Source: CAYXAA01 sp964462985 (GTDB lineage Bacteria > Pseudomonadota > Alphaproteobacteria > Rhizobiales > Stappiaceae). From it: 64,000 bases of DNA. The notes under the pieces were generated by a model. That model searched no databases. It saw only the letters and a program-made list of their open reading frames with translations, and was not told the DNA's origin. The stretch spans positions 1-64,000 of the forward strand of contig CAYXAA010000026.1 of the NCBI GenBank assembly GCA_964462985.1, written 5' to 3'. Position numbers and translations under genes: made by a program. This document shows positions 7,453 through 17,271 of this stretch, piece after piece; the first letter of the stretch is position 1; each line of letters begins with the position of its first letter.

Positions 7453-8622
7453 TCACCGCGGTGCGGCGGCGCGATCGATCGAGGCACTGACGGGAATAAG
7501 CTGCAGTCCCCGCTGTTCGAGGTCCCGTGACCAATCGGCGAGTTGATCGACAGTGACCGGGAGCGCGGAGGCTACACCTACGGCTACTCCCTGGGCGCGG
7601 GCAATGCCCTCGAGTTGAAGCAATCGTGACAATATCTGCTCCTGTCGAGGCACTTCGTCTATCACGACGTCCGCCTTGGCAAATGGCGTTTGACTGGCTT
7701 CGGCCAGCGCTCCGGCGCGGCTGCGCGACGATGAGCCGTCGTCGAGGAACATCAAGCCACGGCGGTTGAGCTCGGCAAGCAGCCCGGACATTGCGTCCTC
7801 AGACGAGGTGAAGCGTGCACCCATGTAGTTGACCACACCGACATAGTTGGTCAGGCGGCTGAGCAGCCACGCGAGCCTGTCCTCGATCTGGTTGTGGTCG
7901 AGATTGACGAGAAGCGTGTGCGGTCCCGGATCGTTGTCTGGAAAGTCGAACGGTTCCAGCGGCAGCTGCAGCAGCAATTCGTGGCCGGATTGGCGGGCAC
8001 GCTGCATCCAGCGATCGAGGCTCGCCCCATAGGGTGCAAAGGCGAGCGTCATGTCGGCCGGAAGTCTTTCGATGGCGTTCTGCGTACCGGTCTGCGAAAG
8101 GCCGAGGCCTCCGACCACGATGGCGATCTTCGGTACCGACACATAGGAACTGTCGGCCGGGCGAGCGTAAACATCGAGCGGCCGCAGGCCGCGGTCCGAA
8201 ACGATCGGGAGCGGCCCGTAAGGGCCAGGCTCGATGACCCTGGCGTCGGGTCGGATTGACAGGGACAATGGCCGTATGAGTGACTCTGCTTCCGCCTCCC
8301 CGCCCTCGGACGGCGCCATCTCGAAGCGTGGACCGAGCGCAGCAGCCCTGTCGCCGTCAGAGTCTCCGACGGGATCATCGGCGCCGACGGAGGGCCGGAT
8401 CTCGACAACTCCGATGTCGCGGGCGGTCACACCCTCTAACGAACGCTCAAGACGCACCACGGCCGTCGGCTCACCACCGAGCGGATCGTCGACAAGACTG
8501 ATCCACACCAGCGGGGTGGTCACGAGAAGCGCTAGGAATCCGGCGCCGATCAGCCCGAGCGGTAGCCGCAGAAATTTCCGTTTGCCCAATCCGAGCGGAG
8601 CGGAAAGATCATTCGCCGCCAT
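7453..8622 (-). CDS. Divergent polysaccharide deacetylase family protein (DUF610/YibQ-like)
   Basis: A 389-residue protein with one N-terminal membrane anchor (about residues 21-43), a low-complexity linker to about residue 165, and a C-terminal divergent polysaccharide deacetylase domain beginning KIAIVVGGLGLS. The typical metal-binding Asp-His-His set of active deacetylases is not obvious. The FLDDGSSSRS segment is conserved in the family. It follows ctpA on the same strand, as in many Hyphomicrobiales where envC, ctpA and this gene form a cell-envelope cluster. A terminator between ctpA and this gene implies its own promoter or read-through. Function is unproven; peptidoglycan-related activity is inferred from context. 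Confidence 0.85.
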   Translation of the reverse strand: MAANDLSAPLGLGKRKFLRLPLGLIGAGFLALLVTTPLVWISLVDDPLGGEPTAVVRLERSLEGVTARDIGVVEIRPSVGADDPVGDSDGDRAAALGPRFEMAPSEGGEAEAESLIRPLSLSIRPDARVIEPGPYGPLPIVSDRGLRPLDVYARPADSSYVSVPKIAIVVGGLGLSQTGTQNAIERLPADMTLAFAPYGASLDRWMQRARQSGHELLLQLPLEPFDFPDNDPGPHTLLVNLDHNQIEDRLAWLLSRLTNYVGVVNYMGARFTSSEDAMSGLLAELNRRGLMFLDDGSSSRSRAGALAEASQTPFAKADVVIDEVPRQEQILSRLLQLEGIARAQGVAVGVASALPVTVDQLADWSRDLEQRGLQLIPVSASIDRAAAPR

Positions 8623-8680
8623 TGTCGATCATCAAGCCCCGGTTGCGCCGCTCCTTCCCTTGAGGTCCGGCAGGATAGTT

Positions 8681-8726
8681 TCGGCAAGGAAACCCCGCGC
8701 TCCGGCTTCATAACCGGGGCGCGGGG
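8681..8726 (-). terminator. Rho-independent terminator after ctpA
   Basis: CCCCGCGCTCCGG (8693-8705) pairs with CCGGGGCGCGGGG (8714-8726) over 13 positions with one wobble and an 8-nt loop. On the minus strand the stem is followed by TTTCCTTGCC. It lies 6 bp past the ctpA stop and should end the envC-ctpA transcript. Confidence 0.7.
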
Positions 8727-8732
8727 GCACCG

Positions 8733-10067
8733 TCAGTTGTTCTGCACGTCGGCCTTCTTGCCACCATTCGGCGGGAACGCACTGTTGGCCTGAACGCCGC
8801 GCAGCAGGTCGAGCGCGAGCTTGAGCTGGGTGTCGTCCTTTGGATCCGGCGGCACATAGGCCTGGCTGCCCGAACCCTCTTCGCCGTCACCTTCCAGGTG
8901 GCCGCGGAGGCCCGCCTCGCCATCCGTTTCGGCCCTGCCCTTGAAATCGTCGGGCAGCTTCTGCAGCGCCTCGATGTCCGGCGTGATACCCTTGGCCTGG
9001 ATCGAGGTACCTGACGGCGTATAGTAGCGCGCCGTGGTCAGACGAATGGCCCCGTTGGCTCCCAGTGGGATGATCGTCTGCACCGATCCCTTGCCGAAGG
9101 ACCGGGTACCGAGGATCGTGGCGCGGCGATGGTCCTGCAGAGCGCCGGCGACGATTTCCGATGCGGAGGCCGAGCCGCCGTTCATCAACACGATCAGCGG
9201 CGCGCCGCCGGTCAAGTCACCACTGCGAGCGTTATAACGCTGTGTCTCGTCGGCGTTGCGGCCACGGGTCGAAACGATCTCCCCGCGCTCGAGGAAAGCG
9301 TCGGAAACGGAGATCGCCTGGTCGAGCAGGCCGCCCGGATTGTTGCGCAGATCGAGCACGTAGCCCTTGAGCTTGTCTTTGCCGATCTCCTTCGAAAGCG
9401 ACTCGATCGCCTGCTTCAGCCCGTCGTAGGTCTGCTCGTTGAACTGCGTGATGCGGATGTAACCGACGTTATCCTCGACGCGGCTGCGCACGGAGGTGAT
9501 GCGGATCACGTCCCGGGTGATGTTGACCTTGATGGGTTCGGCCACGCCCTCACGACGGATGGTCAACTCGATGTCGGTCTTGACCGGACCACGCATCTTC
9601 TCGACGGCCTGCGACAGGGTGAGACCCTGTACCTGCTCGCCGTCGAGATGGGTGATCATGTCACCGGCCAGGATGCCTGCCTTGGCCGCCGGTGTATCGT
9701 CGATCGGGGTGACGACCTTGACGAGGCCGTCTTCCATCGTGACCTCGATGCCGAGACCGCCAAACTCGCCGCGGGTCTGCACCTGCATGTCGCGGAAGCT
9801 CTTCGGCGAAAGATAGCTCGAATGGGGGTCAAGCGAGGAAAGCATCCCGTTGATCGCCGACTCGACCAGCGCCGCATCGTCAGGCACCTCGACATAGTCG
9901 GACCGGACACGCTCGAACACGTCGCCGAACAGATTGAGCTGCCGGTAGGTATCGGAGGCGGCGGCAATCGCCTCGCTGCCCATCCTCACCGGCACCTGCG
10001 AAAGGGTGGTCGCCGCGGTCGCACCGACCACCACGCCAACCAGCAAGAGCGAAGCTTTCCGAATCAT
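8733..10067 (-). CDS. ctpA: S41 family carboxy-terminal processing protease (CtpA)
   Basis: A 444-residue serine protease of the C-terminal processing family, exported by an N-terminal signal or anchor (about residues 5-25). It contains a PDZ domain at about residues 100-180 and the S41 core. The catalytic serine is S299 in GGSASASEI and the lysine is K326 in RSFGKGSVQ. The C-terminal tail is acidic and Gly-rich. The start at 10067 gives a normal signal sequence and overlaps the envC stop as ATGA, so translation is coupled. Such proteases trim periplasmic proteins including cell-wall hydrolases; partnership with EnvC is suggested by conserved adjacency. Confidence 0.94.
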   Translation of the reverse strand: MIRKASLLLVGVVVGATAATTLSQVPVRMGSEAIAAASDTYRQLNLFGDVFERVRSDYVEVPDDAALVESAINGMLSSLDPHSSYLSPKSFRDMQVQTRGEFGGLGIEVTMEDGLVKVVTPIDDTPAAKAGILAGDMITHLDGEQVQGLTLSQAVEKMRGPVKTDIELTIRREGVAEPIKVNITRDVIRITSVRSRVEDNVGYIRITQFNEQTYDGLKQAIESLSKEIGKDKLKGYVLDLRNNPGGLLDQAISVSDAFLERGEIVSTRGRNADETQRYNARSGDLTGGAPLIVLMNGGSASASEIVAGALQDHRRATILGTRSFGKGSVQTIIPLGANGAIRLTTARYYTPSGTSIQAKGITPDIEALQKLPDDFKGRAETDGEAGLRGHLEGDGEEGSGSQAYVPPDPKDDTQLKLALDLLRGVQANSAFPPNGGKKADVQNN

Positions 10068-11422
10068 CCGCGGCCCTTCTCGTTGTCGGCCCGATCCCAC
10101 CAAGGCGTGGGATCAATCGCGCTGCCGTCTTTCCTAAATTCGACGTAGAGCACCGGCTGCGTCGCGCCAAGATCCAATGTGGCGGCGCTGGCAAGGCGGG
10201 TCTCGCCCATGACCGCCACCGGCTCTCCGGCGAGCACGAACTGTCCCAGTTCTACGTCAATCCGTTCCATGCCGGCTAGAAGAACATGATATCCATCGCC
10301 GGCGTTCAGGATCAAGAGCTGCCCATAGGACCGGAACGGACCGGCGTAGACAACCCAACCGTCGGTGGGAGCCACCACCTGAGCTCCGCTGCGTGTCCCG
10401 ATCGACTCCCCTTGAGTCATACCGCCGAAGCCGTCGTCTTCGCCGAAGCTGCGGATCGGCGTTCCCGCAACCGGCAACGCCAGGCGGCCTTTGGCGTCGG
10501 CGAAGGCAATGGCTGGAGCGAGTCTCCCCGGATCCGCAAACGGGTCCGCAGAAGGCGCCGCGGCGCGGACCTTCTCGGCCTCGGCTGCCGCCTTCTTCGC
10601 CGCCGAGATTTCTTCCTCGAGCGAGGCGATCAATGCCTTGAGTGTCGTGGCGCGCTCGGCGAGCTCGGCGGCCCTTTGTCTTTCCTGCTCCAACCCGGCC
10701 TCGGTAGTCTCGCGCTGGCGCCTCTTCGAGGCAATCAGCAGCTCGACGCGAGAGCGCTCCTCCTCAAGGCGCGTGGCGTCGGCTGCCAGCCTGTCACGTT
10801 CAGCGGCGATTGACGTCTTGAGTCGGCGCAATTCTGCAAGATCACTGGCGAGTGCTTGTGCCTCGACATGGATCTCCGGCATGACGGCGTTGAGCAGCAG
10901 CGCACCGCGCACGGCAGAGAGGGCATCGCTCGGCCGAACCGCGAGCGCGGGGGGCGGGTTGCCGCCGATCCGCTGCAACGCGGACAGCACCTCCGCAAGA
11001 ACATCCTGCCGTTCGGCCAGTGATGCACGCACCGTGTCCTCGTTCTCCACCAACCTCCGCAGCCGGTCTTCGGTCGCGGACAATTGCCTTTCCAGATTCC
11101 TGATCCGCTGCGCCGTGCGCAGGAGGTCCGCATTCAGGGCGTCCTTGTCCCGGTCGATCGCACGAATCTCACGGGCGATGGCCGCCTGCCGGTCGGCCGA
11201 TATCTCGATGTCGCGGGTCAGAGTGGCCAGCTCCTCCTCGCGCTGTGCCTTGCGCGCATCAGGCCCGGTTTCGCCAGTCGCTCCTGCCGCTGCCGCATCC
11301 TCGGCCGCGGCACTCGCGCCCGTGGCGGCTGCCAAGCCCACCGCCAGAGCGAACCTGATCGCGATCCCGGCGGCGCGCAGCGCGCGCGCACGTCTGCTCA
11401 CCGTTGTGACCCTCAAAGACAT
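10064..11422 (-). CDS. envC: Murein hydrolase activator EnvC-like, degenerate M23 domain
   Basis: A 452-residue periplasmic protein with a signal peptide (about residues 1-40), a long coiled coil (about 58-285, rich in Arg, Glu, Ala and Leu) and a C-terminal LytM/M23 domain. The metal-binding HxH of active M23 peptidases is absent (the region reads DGYHVLLAG). It should therefore activate an amidase rather than cut peptidoglycan itself, as EnvC does for AmiA/AmiB at the septum. The rlmH gene lies 276 bp upstream and ctpA overlaps its stop by 4 bp. In alphaproteobacteria this protein is also called DipM/LdpF-like; the partner amidase is not in this window. Confidence 0.88.
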   Translation of the reverse strand: MSLRVTTVSRRARALRAAGIAIRFALAVGLAAATGASAAAEDAAAAGATGETGPDARKAQREEELATLTRDIEISADRQAAIAREIRAIDRDKDALNADLLRTAQRIRNLERQLSATEDRLRRLVENEDTVRASLAERQDVLAEVLSALQRIGGNPPPALAVRPSDALSAVRGALLLNAVMPEIHVEAQALASDLAELRRLKTSIAAERDRLAADATRLEEERSRVELLIASKRRQRETTEAGLEQERQRAAELAERATTLKALIASLEEEISAAKKAAAEAEKVRAAAPSADPFADPGRLAPAIAFADAKGRLALPVAGTPIRSFGEDDGFGGMTQGESIGTRSGAQVVAPTDGWVVYAGPFRSYGQLLILNAGDGYHVLLAGMERIDVELGQFVLAGEPVAVMGETRLASAATLDLGATQPVLYVEFRKDGSAIDPTPWWDRADNEKGRG

Positions 11423-11698
11423 TTGCCGGCCGCCCGGACCGCCGAACCAACCCGACTCTACCGTGATGTCTTCAAGGATGGCGGACGCGTCTTAACGAAT
11501 CGTCAACCATGACGGAGCCCGACCTGCCCAACCCTTGGCAACGAACACGGCTACTGTAGAAATACGGCGGAATACGGGCGATTTCCACGACCACAGCCGG
11601 TTCGACATTGGGCCGATTCGCGGGCCGGTCGAAATGATTCTTGCGACTTCTCACCGACGCGGGAGGGTATTATCGAACACCACCGCCGAGAATTGGCC

Positions 11699-12181
11699 TC
11701 AATTGCGATGATACGGATGGCCGCTGAGGATCGTAATTGCCCGATAGACCTGCTCGGCGATCAGCACACGGGCGATCTGGTGCGGCCAGGTCATCGGCCC
11801 GAGCGCGAGCACGGCGTGCGCCGCGGCAATCAGCGCAGGTCCGTGGCCATCAGGCCCGCCGAGCGCGAACGCTACGGCCGGCGCGCCGGTATCCTTCCAT
11901 GTCTCGAAACTTCTGGCGAAGGTCGAACTCGTCGGTGCCTTGCCGGATTCGTCTAGCGCTATGAGCAGCACGCCCCTTGGCAGCGCGGCGAGCAGGCTTG
12001 CTGCTTCCTCCGCCTTGCGCTGATCGGGTGCCGGTGCGCGGCTCTCGACGATCTCGATCTCGTCGACCCCCGTCACGCCAAGTGCACGTCCTGCCTTGCC
12101 GATCCGTTCTACGTAGCGGTCGAACAGGGCCCGTTCGGAACCGGCCTTCAGGCGCCCGATCCCGGCGAAGATTACACGCAT
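11699..12181 (-). CDS. rlmH: 23S rRNA (pseudouridine1915-N3)-methyltransferase RlmH
   Basis: A 160-residue SPOUT methyltransferase that methylates pseudouridine 1915 in helix 69 of 23S rRNA using S-adenosylmethionine. The trefoil-knot binding region is LGGPDGHG, and the family C-terminus IAEQVYRAITILSGHPYHR is intact. The start at 12181 gives the standard N-terminus MRVIFAGIGRLK; the open frame extends 76 codons further upstream but that extension overlaps the rsfS spacer and is not family-like. It follows rsfS at a 98-bp distance, in the common nadD-rsfS-rlmH order. Confidence 0.94.
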   Translation of the reverse strand: MRVIFAGIGRLKAGSERALFDRYVERIGKAGRALGVTGVDEIEIVESRAPAPDQRKAEEAASLLAALPRGVLLIALDESGKAPTSSTFARSFETWKDTGAPAVAFALGGPDGHGPALIAAAHAVLALGPMTWPHQIARVLIAEQVYRAITILSGHPYHRN

Positions 12182-12279
12182 CCTCTCCTCCGGGCAGATC
12201 CCGGCTCGCCAGGGAGTTCCCTGCGCAGCGGACAGGCGTCTCAACGTCTTCGGATCAACGCCGGGTCCGGCGGCTGACC

Positions 12280-12690
12280 TCAGCCATAGTACTGCGTCGG
12301 GGTCGCCACATCGGCCGACCACATCTTCTCGATATTGTAGAACCCCCGGACTTCGGGGCGGAAGATGTGAGCGATAACATCTCCGGCGTCGATCAGCACC
12401 CAATCGCAATGTGGCATGCCCTCGACGCGGGCATTGCCGAACCCGGCCTCCTTGAGGTCGCGCAGCAAATGATCGGCTATTGCGCCAACATGACGATGCG
12501 ACCGGCCGGACGCGACGATCATCGTATCGGCCAGGGTGGTCTTCCCGGTTATGTCGATGGAGACGATGTCCTCTGCCTTGGAATCATCGAGGCTGGCGAG
12601 GACAGTGGCGAGCAGATCCCGGCGTTCAGTCGCGGCGATCGCTGCGGATTGAGGAGCGGTTCTGACTGACCCCTCGGTGTCAAAGGTCAT
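12280..12690 (-). CDS. rsfS: Ribosomal silencing factor RsfS
   Basis: A 136-residue protein of the RsfS/Iojap family, which binds L14 of the large ribosomal subunit and blocks subunit joining during slow growth. Conserved blocks include KAEDIVSIDITGK, MIVASGRSHRHV and the CDWVLIDAGDVIAHIF segment near residue 105. The start at 12690 (MTFDTEG) was chosen over upstream ATGs because the preceding residues are not family-like; the ribosome site is weak. It lies between nadD and rlmH as in many bacteria. Confidence 0.92.
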   Translation of the reverse strand: MTFDTEGSVRTAPQSAAIAATERRDLLATVLASLDDSKAEDIVSIDITGKTTLADTMIVASGRSHRHVGAIADHLLRDLKEAGFGNARVEGMPHCDWVLIDAGDVIAHIFRPEVRGFYNIEKMWSADVATPTQYYG

Positions 12691-12975
12691 ACTCAGAAGG
12701 TTTGCCTTTCTTCTCGGCTCGGGTGTTCCATGCCACATCCCGAGGAGCATCGGTGGCCCGGCCACCGGAAGTGCTGGCGCCACAGCCTACTAAAGGCGCC
12801 AACCGATCCACCGGCAGCAGGGTCCCGGCGGACCGCATCTCGGCGGCATTCGGCTTGAGCGAGCGATCGGCCCGCCAATCGAACATACGCCTTGTAGAGA
12901 AGATAAGGGCGGCAGGCTGACGATTTCAAGACGGAGGCTGCGTTCGGCGTTAGCATTTCTCGGCCGAACAACCCC

Positions 12976-13602
12976 TCACCCCCGAGTGCGAAGAGCCGTA
13001 GAGGAGGTCGCATCCAAAGGCGCGTGGAGGAAGACCCAGGCTGGCGGCCGGATCGTTGCAAGGGCAGGTGCATCGGCCTCATCGAGCCGATAGCGCGCGA
13101 AGGCCCGTGCTGCCGGTGCCTGAAGGGCGGCAAGGGAGGCGCCCGGGCGGTCGACGACGGCCACTGGAACGGCCAATATGATAGCGCGCCAGTCCTGCCA
13201 TTGGTGGAAGGTCGCGAGATTGTCGGCACCCATCACCCAGACGAAGGACAGGTGCGGCCGCAGCGCCAGGAGGCTGGCAAGGGTCTCGGCCGTGTAGGTG
13301 CTGCCGAGCAGCGCCTCGCAGGCAGTGACCCGCATGGCCGGATTGTTGGCGAAGGCGGCCGCCTGGCGTACCCGTGTCTCCAGCGGCGCGAGACTACTAT
13401 GGGACTTCAGCGGGTTGCCAGGGGTTACCAGCCACCAGACCTGGTGCAGCCGGAGCCGTCGCAATGCGACCTCCGCCACCAGACGATGGCCGGAATGCGG
13501 TGGGTTGAACGATCCGCCGAACAGGCCGATGCGGTTGCCCGGTTCAGCATGTGGCAGGCGCATCCAGTCCGGCACGGCGGCGGTGAATGGTGATCTGATC
13601 AT
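12976..13602 (-). CDS. nadD: Nicotinate-mononucleotide adenylyltransferase
   Basis: A 208-residue nucleotidyltransferase making nicotinate adenine dinucleotide from NaMN and ATP in NAD synthesis. The nucleotide-binding motif GGSFNPPHSGH spans residues 29-39 and the C-terminal SSTALR at 200-205 matches the ISSTxIR motif. The first 24 residues precede the fold, and a later ATG (residue 14) is a possible start. proA lies 84 bp upstream and rsfS 285 bp downstream. The spacer to rsfS holds a short GC hairpin (12751-12767, CGGTGGC/GCCACCG) but no gene. Confidence 0.93.
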   Translation of the reverse strand: MIRSPFTAAVPDWMRLPHAEPGNRIGLFGGSFNPPHSGHRLVAEVALRRLRLHQVWWLVTPGNPLKSHSSLAPLETRVRQAAAFANNPAMRVTACEALLGSTYTAETLASLLALRPHLSFVWVMGADNLATFHQWQDWRAIILAVPVAVVDRPGASLAALQAPAARAFARYRLDEADAPALATIRPPAWVFLHAPLDATSSTALRTRG

Positions 13603-13686
13603 CAGAAGGTTGTCCCGGGCGTGAGCACGCCCCCTGAACAGCCGGCTTTGCCGCGCCGGCAGGAAGGCTTCATTGCGAGGGCAACG

Positions 13687-15000
13687 TCACGGCCGCGTCT
13701 GCCCCGCGCCGCGGACCCGATACTTGAAGCTGGTCAATTGCTCGAGCCCGACAGGGCCGCGCGCGTGCATGCGGCCGGTGGCGATCCCGATCTCCGCACC
13801 CATGCCGAATTCGCCGCCGTCGGCGAACTGCGTGGAAGCATTGTGCAGGACAATGGCGGAATCGACGCGGTTGAGGAAGGCTTCGGCCGCCGCTGAGTCG
13901 TGGGTGACGATGCCGTCGGTATGGTGCGAGCCGTAGGTTTCGATGTGATCGATCGCCTGATCGAGGCCGTCGACGACCCTCACCGACAGGATCGCGTCGA
14001 GATATTCGGTACGCCAGTCCTCGTCGGTGGCCGGCCGGGCGCTCGGGATGCGGGCAACGACCTCGGCATCGCCGCGGATCTCGCAGCCGCGGGCGGTCAG
14101 CGCGGAACAGATCGGCACGAGATGTGTGTCCACCACCGCACGGTCGACCAGCAGCGTCTCCAGCGCTCCACAGATCCCGGTGCGCCGCATCTTGGCGTTC
14201 TCGGCGATCTTCACCGCCATGTCGAGATCCGCCGCCCGATCGACGTAGAGATGGCAAAGGCCCTCGAGATGGGCAAAAACCGGCACTCGCGCATCATCCT
14301 GGACGCGTGCGACCAGACTCTTGCCGCCGCGCGGCACGATGACGTCAATCGCACCACAGAGGCCGGAGAGCATCTCGCCCACCGCCGCACGGTCCGCAAC
14401 CGGGACAATCTGGATTGCGTCCTCGGGTAGGCCGGCGGCAACGAGACCCTTGACCAGCGCAGCGTGAATCGCACGGTTGGAGCGGATCGTGTCAGAACCG
14501 CCGCGCAGGATCACGGCGTTGCCGGACTTGAGGCAGAGACCGCCGGCATCGGCGGTGACGTTGGGCCGGCTTTCGTAGATCACGCCGATGACACCAAGCG
14601 GGGTGCGCACGCGCTCGATATGCAGGCCGTTGGGCCGGTCCCACTCGGCCATCACGGATCCGACCGGATCCGGCAACTCGGAAATGGCCTCAAGGCCGGC
14701 GGCAATCGCCTCGATGCGCTCCTCTGTCAGCCGGGCGCGATCGAGATAGGCGGAGGTCTGGCCGCTGTCAGTCATAACGGCGATATCAGCAGCATTGTCG
14801 AGGAGAATGTCCGGCGCCGCTGCCCGCACCGCGGCGGCCATGGCACGGAGCGCGGCGTCCTTCTCCGCGCGCGACGCTGTCAAAAGCCGGCGCGCCGCCG
14901 CGCGGGCCCGCGCGCCCATATTCGCCATCAGATCGCCAATTTCGACCGTACCGGCGCTAGTCTTTTCGAGCATCGCTTCCGTTCCTGTCCTCGCCGCCAT
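13687..15000 (-). CDS. proA: Glutamate-5-semialdehyde dehydrogenase (gamma-glutamyl phosphate reductase)
   Basis: A 437-residue aldehyde-dehydrogenase-fold enzyme that reduces gamma-glutamyl phosphate to glutamate semialdehyde, the second step of proline synthesis. Catalytic Cys277 lies in RRTGICGAL. Other family blocks are IYESRPNVT (about 141-149) and the C-terminal GPVGLEQLTSFKY. Length is normal. It follows proB by 39 bp on the same strand, so ProB and ProA, which are thought to channel the unstable intermediate, are cotranscribed. Confidence 0.96.
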   Translation of the reverse strand: MAARTGTEAMLEKTSAGTVEIGDLMANMGARARAAARRLLTASRAEKDAALRAMAAAVRAAAPDILLDNAADIAVMTDSGQTSAYLDRARLTEERIEAIAAGLEAISELPDPVGSVMAEWDRPNGLHIERVRTPLGVIGVIYESRPNVTADAGGLCLKSGNAVILRGGSDTIRSNRAIHAALVKGLVAAGLPEDAIQIVPVADRAAVGEMLSGLCGAIDVIVPRGGKSLVARVQDDARVPVFAHLEGLCHLYVDRAADLDMAVKIAENAKMRRTGICGALETLLVDRAVVDTHLVPICSALTARGCEIRGDAEVVARIPSARPATDEDWRTEYLDAILSVRVVDGLDQAIDHIETYGSHHTDGIVTHDSAAAEAFLNRVDSAIVLHNASTQFADGGEFGMGAEIGIATGRMHARGPVGLEQLTSFKYRVRGAGQTRP

Positions 15001-15039
15001 CCTTCGCTCCCGAAGCGTCCAGCATAGCGGACCAACCTC

Positions 15040-16218
15040 TTACACCGACTTCTCCCCGGACGCACCGCCAAGCACCAGATCGTCGCGATGCACCATCTCC
15101 GCCCGACCGGCATAGCCCAGGATCGCCTCGATCTCACGGCTGTTGCGGCCGATGATCAACCGGGCTTCCGGGTGATCGTAGGCGACGAGGCCGCGGCCGA
15201 TGTCGCGGCCGGTCTCATCAAGGATGCGCACCGCATCACCCCGCGAAAAGGCCCCCTCGACGGCACGCACACCGGCTGGCAACAAGCTCTTTCCCGCCAT
15301 TAGCGCCCGAACGGCACCAGCGTCGAGCCTGAGCGCCCCGCGCGGCTCAAGATGGCCGCCGATCCAGGCTTTGCGTGCGCTGGCCGGGGTGGAGGCAGCC
15401 AGAAACCACGTGGCGCGGCCATCCTGGCCAATTGCCGACAGTGGATTGAGGCGCTTACCGGAAGCGATCACCATCACCGTCCCAGCGGAGGTCGCGATCT
15501 TGGCGGCGTCGATCTTCGTCTTCATGCCGCCGCGCGACAGTTCCGAGCCGGCGGCCCCCGCCATGGCCTCGATGGCGGGCGTGACTTGTGGCACTTCGGG
15601 AATGAAGACGGCATCGGGATTTTGCGCGGGCGGCGCGGTGTAAAGGCCGTCGATGTCGGACAGGAGCACGAGACACTCGGCGCTCGCCATGGTGGCGACG
15701 CGGGCGGCGAGGCGATCGTTGTCGCCGTAACGGATCTCGGACGTGGCGACGGTGTCGTTTTCGTTGACGATCGGCACCGCCTTGAGCTTGAGCAGCGTTG
15801 CCACGGTCTCGCGGGCATTCAGATAACGCCGACGCTCCTCGGTATCGCCGAGGGTGAGCAGGATCTGACCGGCGGTGAGGCCACGCTCGCCGAGCGCCTC
15901 GGCATAGGCGCGCGCCAGAGCGATCTGGCCGATCGAAGCGGCCGCCTGGGCTTGTTCCAGCCGAAGCGGCCCCTTAGGCAGCCGCAGCACGCCGCGGCCG
16001 AGCGCAATGGCGCCGGAGGAAACGACGATAAGTTCGGCGCCGCCAGTGGCAAGCTGCATCAGGTCATCGGCGACCGACGACAGCCAGTCCCGTTTCAGCC
16101 GACCGCCCTCAACTAGCAGCGCCGAGCCGATCTTGACGACGATGCGGCGGTAGTCGGCGAGGCTGCGGGAGGCCGCGGACGCGGTCGGGATCGTCAGCGT
16201 CTCGGTCACGGTCGCCAA
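15040..16218 (-). CDS. proB: Glutamate 5-kinase with C-terminal PUA domain
   Basis: A 392-residue kinase that phosphorylates glutamate to begin proline synthesis and is normally feedback-inhibited by proline. The amino-acid-kinase domain (about residues 25-275) starts RRIVVKIGSALLV and includes the VSSGAIALG and IVNENDTVA blocks. The C-terminal PUA domain (about 290-375) begins near GALRLDAGAV. The start overlaps the end of obgE by 13 bp, which suggests translational coupling in the obgE-proB-proA unit. Confidence 0.96.
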   Translation of the reverse strand: MATVTETLTIPTASAASRSLADYRRIVVKIGSALLVEGGRLKRDWLSSVADDLMQLATGGAELIVVSSGAIALGRGVLRLPKGPLRLEQAQAAASIGQIALARAYAEALGERGLTAGQILLTLGDTEERRRYLNARETVATLLKLKAVPIVNENDTVATSEIRYGDNDRLAARVATMASAECLVLLSDIDGLYTAPPAQNPDAVFIPEVPQVTPAIEAMAGAAGSELSRGGMKTKIDAAKIATSAGTVMVIASGKRLNPLSAIGQDGRATWFLAASTPASARKAWIGGHLEPRGALRLDAGAVRALMAGKSLLPAGVRAVEGAFSRGDAVRILDETGRDIGRGLVAYDHPEARLIIGRNSREIEAILGYAGRAEMVHRDDLVLGGASGEKSV

Positions 16219-17249
16219 GGCTCCTCGCGAGCAGAAGGTACGGAATTGGCGGCCTCCTCCTTGTCACGGTCGATCGCACGCACGATCATCCTGAGACAGC
16301 GATCGACGTTTTCCCGGCTCGCCGAGGAGAGCAGCAGAGGCTGTTGGCCGCATGCGCGAGCAAGCGCAGCTGCGCGATCACTGCGGAGTTCCTCCGACAG
16401 GGCATCGACCTTGCTGAGCGCCACGATCTCCGTCTTGTCGCCAAGGCCATGGCCATAGGCCGCGAGTTCGGCACGCACAACGCGATAGGCTTCCGCCGGA
16501 TCGTCCTGTGTGCCGTCAACCAGGTGAAGCAGCACACGGGTGCGCTCGACATGACCGAGGAATCGGTCGCCGAGACCAACGCCCTCATGCGCGCCTTCGA
16601 TCAGGCCAGGAATATCGGCGAGCACAAAGCCGCGTCCGTCAATTTCGACGACACCAAGATTAGGATGCAGCGTGGTAAATGGGTAATCGGCGATCTTGGG
16701 CTTGGCCGCTGAAACCGCGGCGAGAAAAGTCGACTTGCCGGCATTGGGCAGGCCGACCAGACCAGCATCGGCAATCAGTTTGAGCCGCAGCCAGATCCAC
16801 TTCTCCTCGCCGGGCAGGCCGGGATTGGCACGGCGCGGCGCCTGGTTGGTCGACGACTTGAAATGCAGGTTGCCGAAGCCGCCGTTGCCGCCCTGGAGGA
16901 GCAGCACGCGCTCGCCGACTTCGGTCAGGTCGGCGATCAACGTCTCGTTGTCCTCCTCCAGCACCTGCGTGCCAACAGGAACGCGCAGCACGACATCGGC
17001 ACCCTTGGCGCCATTGCGCTGCTTGCCCATGCCATGGCCACCGGTCTTTGCCTTGAAATGCTGGCTGTAACGATAGTCGATCAGCGTGTTGAGGCCATCG
17101 ACACATTCTACCCAGACGTCGCCACCGCGACCGCCGTCGCCGCCGTCCGGTCCACCGAACTCGATGAACTTCTCGCGGCGGAACGAAACCGCTCCGGCAC
17201 CGCCGTCGCCGGAGCGGATATAGATCTTCGCCTGATCGAGGAACTTCAT
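16206..17249 (-). CDS. obgE: GTPase ObgE/CgtA
   Basis: A 347-residue Obg GTPase that binds the 50S subunit and couples ribosome maturation, replication and stress signals. The glycine-rich OBG domain fills residues 1-158. The G domain begins at G166 with GLPNAGKST (P-loop), then DIPGLIEGAHEG (switch II) and LSKVDAL in place of the usual NKxD. There is no C-terminal OCT domain, which is normal for alphaproteobacteria. It follows the two GNAT genes by 22 bp in the ribosomal rplU-rpmA block. Confidence 0.96.
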   Translation of the reverse strand: MKFLDQAKIYIRSGDGGAGAVSFRREKFIEFGGPDGGDGGRGGDVWVECVDGLNTLIDYRYSQHFKAKTGGHGMGKQRNGAKGADVVLRVPVGTQVLEEDNETLIADLTEVGERVLLLQGGNGGFGNLHFKSSTNQAPRRANPGLPGEEKWIWLRLKLIADAGLVGLPNAGKSTFLAAVSAAKPKIADYPFTTLHPNLGVVEIDGRGFVLADIPGLIEGAHEGVGLGDRFLGHVERTRVLLHLVDGTQDDPAEAYRVVRAELAAYGHGLGDKTEIVALSKVDALSEELRSDRAAALARACGQQPLLLSSASRENVDRCLRMIVRAIDRDKEEAANSVPSAREEPWRP

Positions 17250-17271
17250 CTACGGCTCTCTTTGCTGCGCC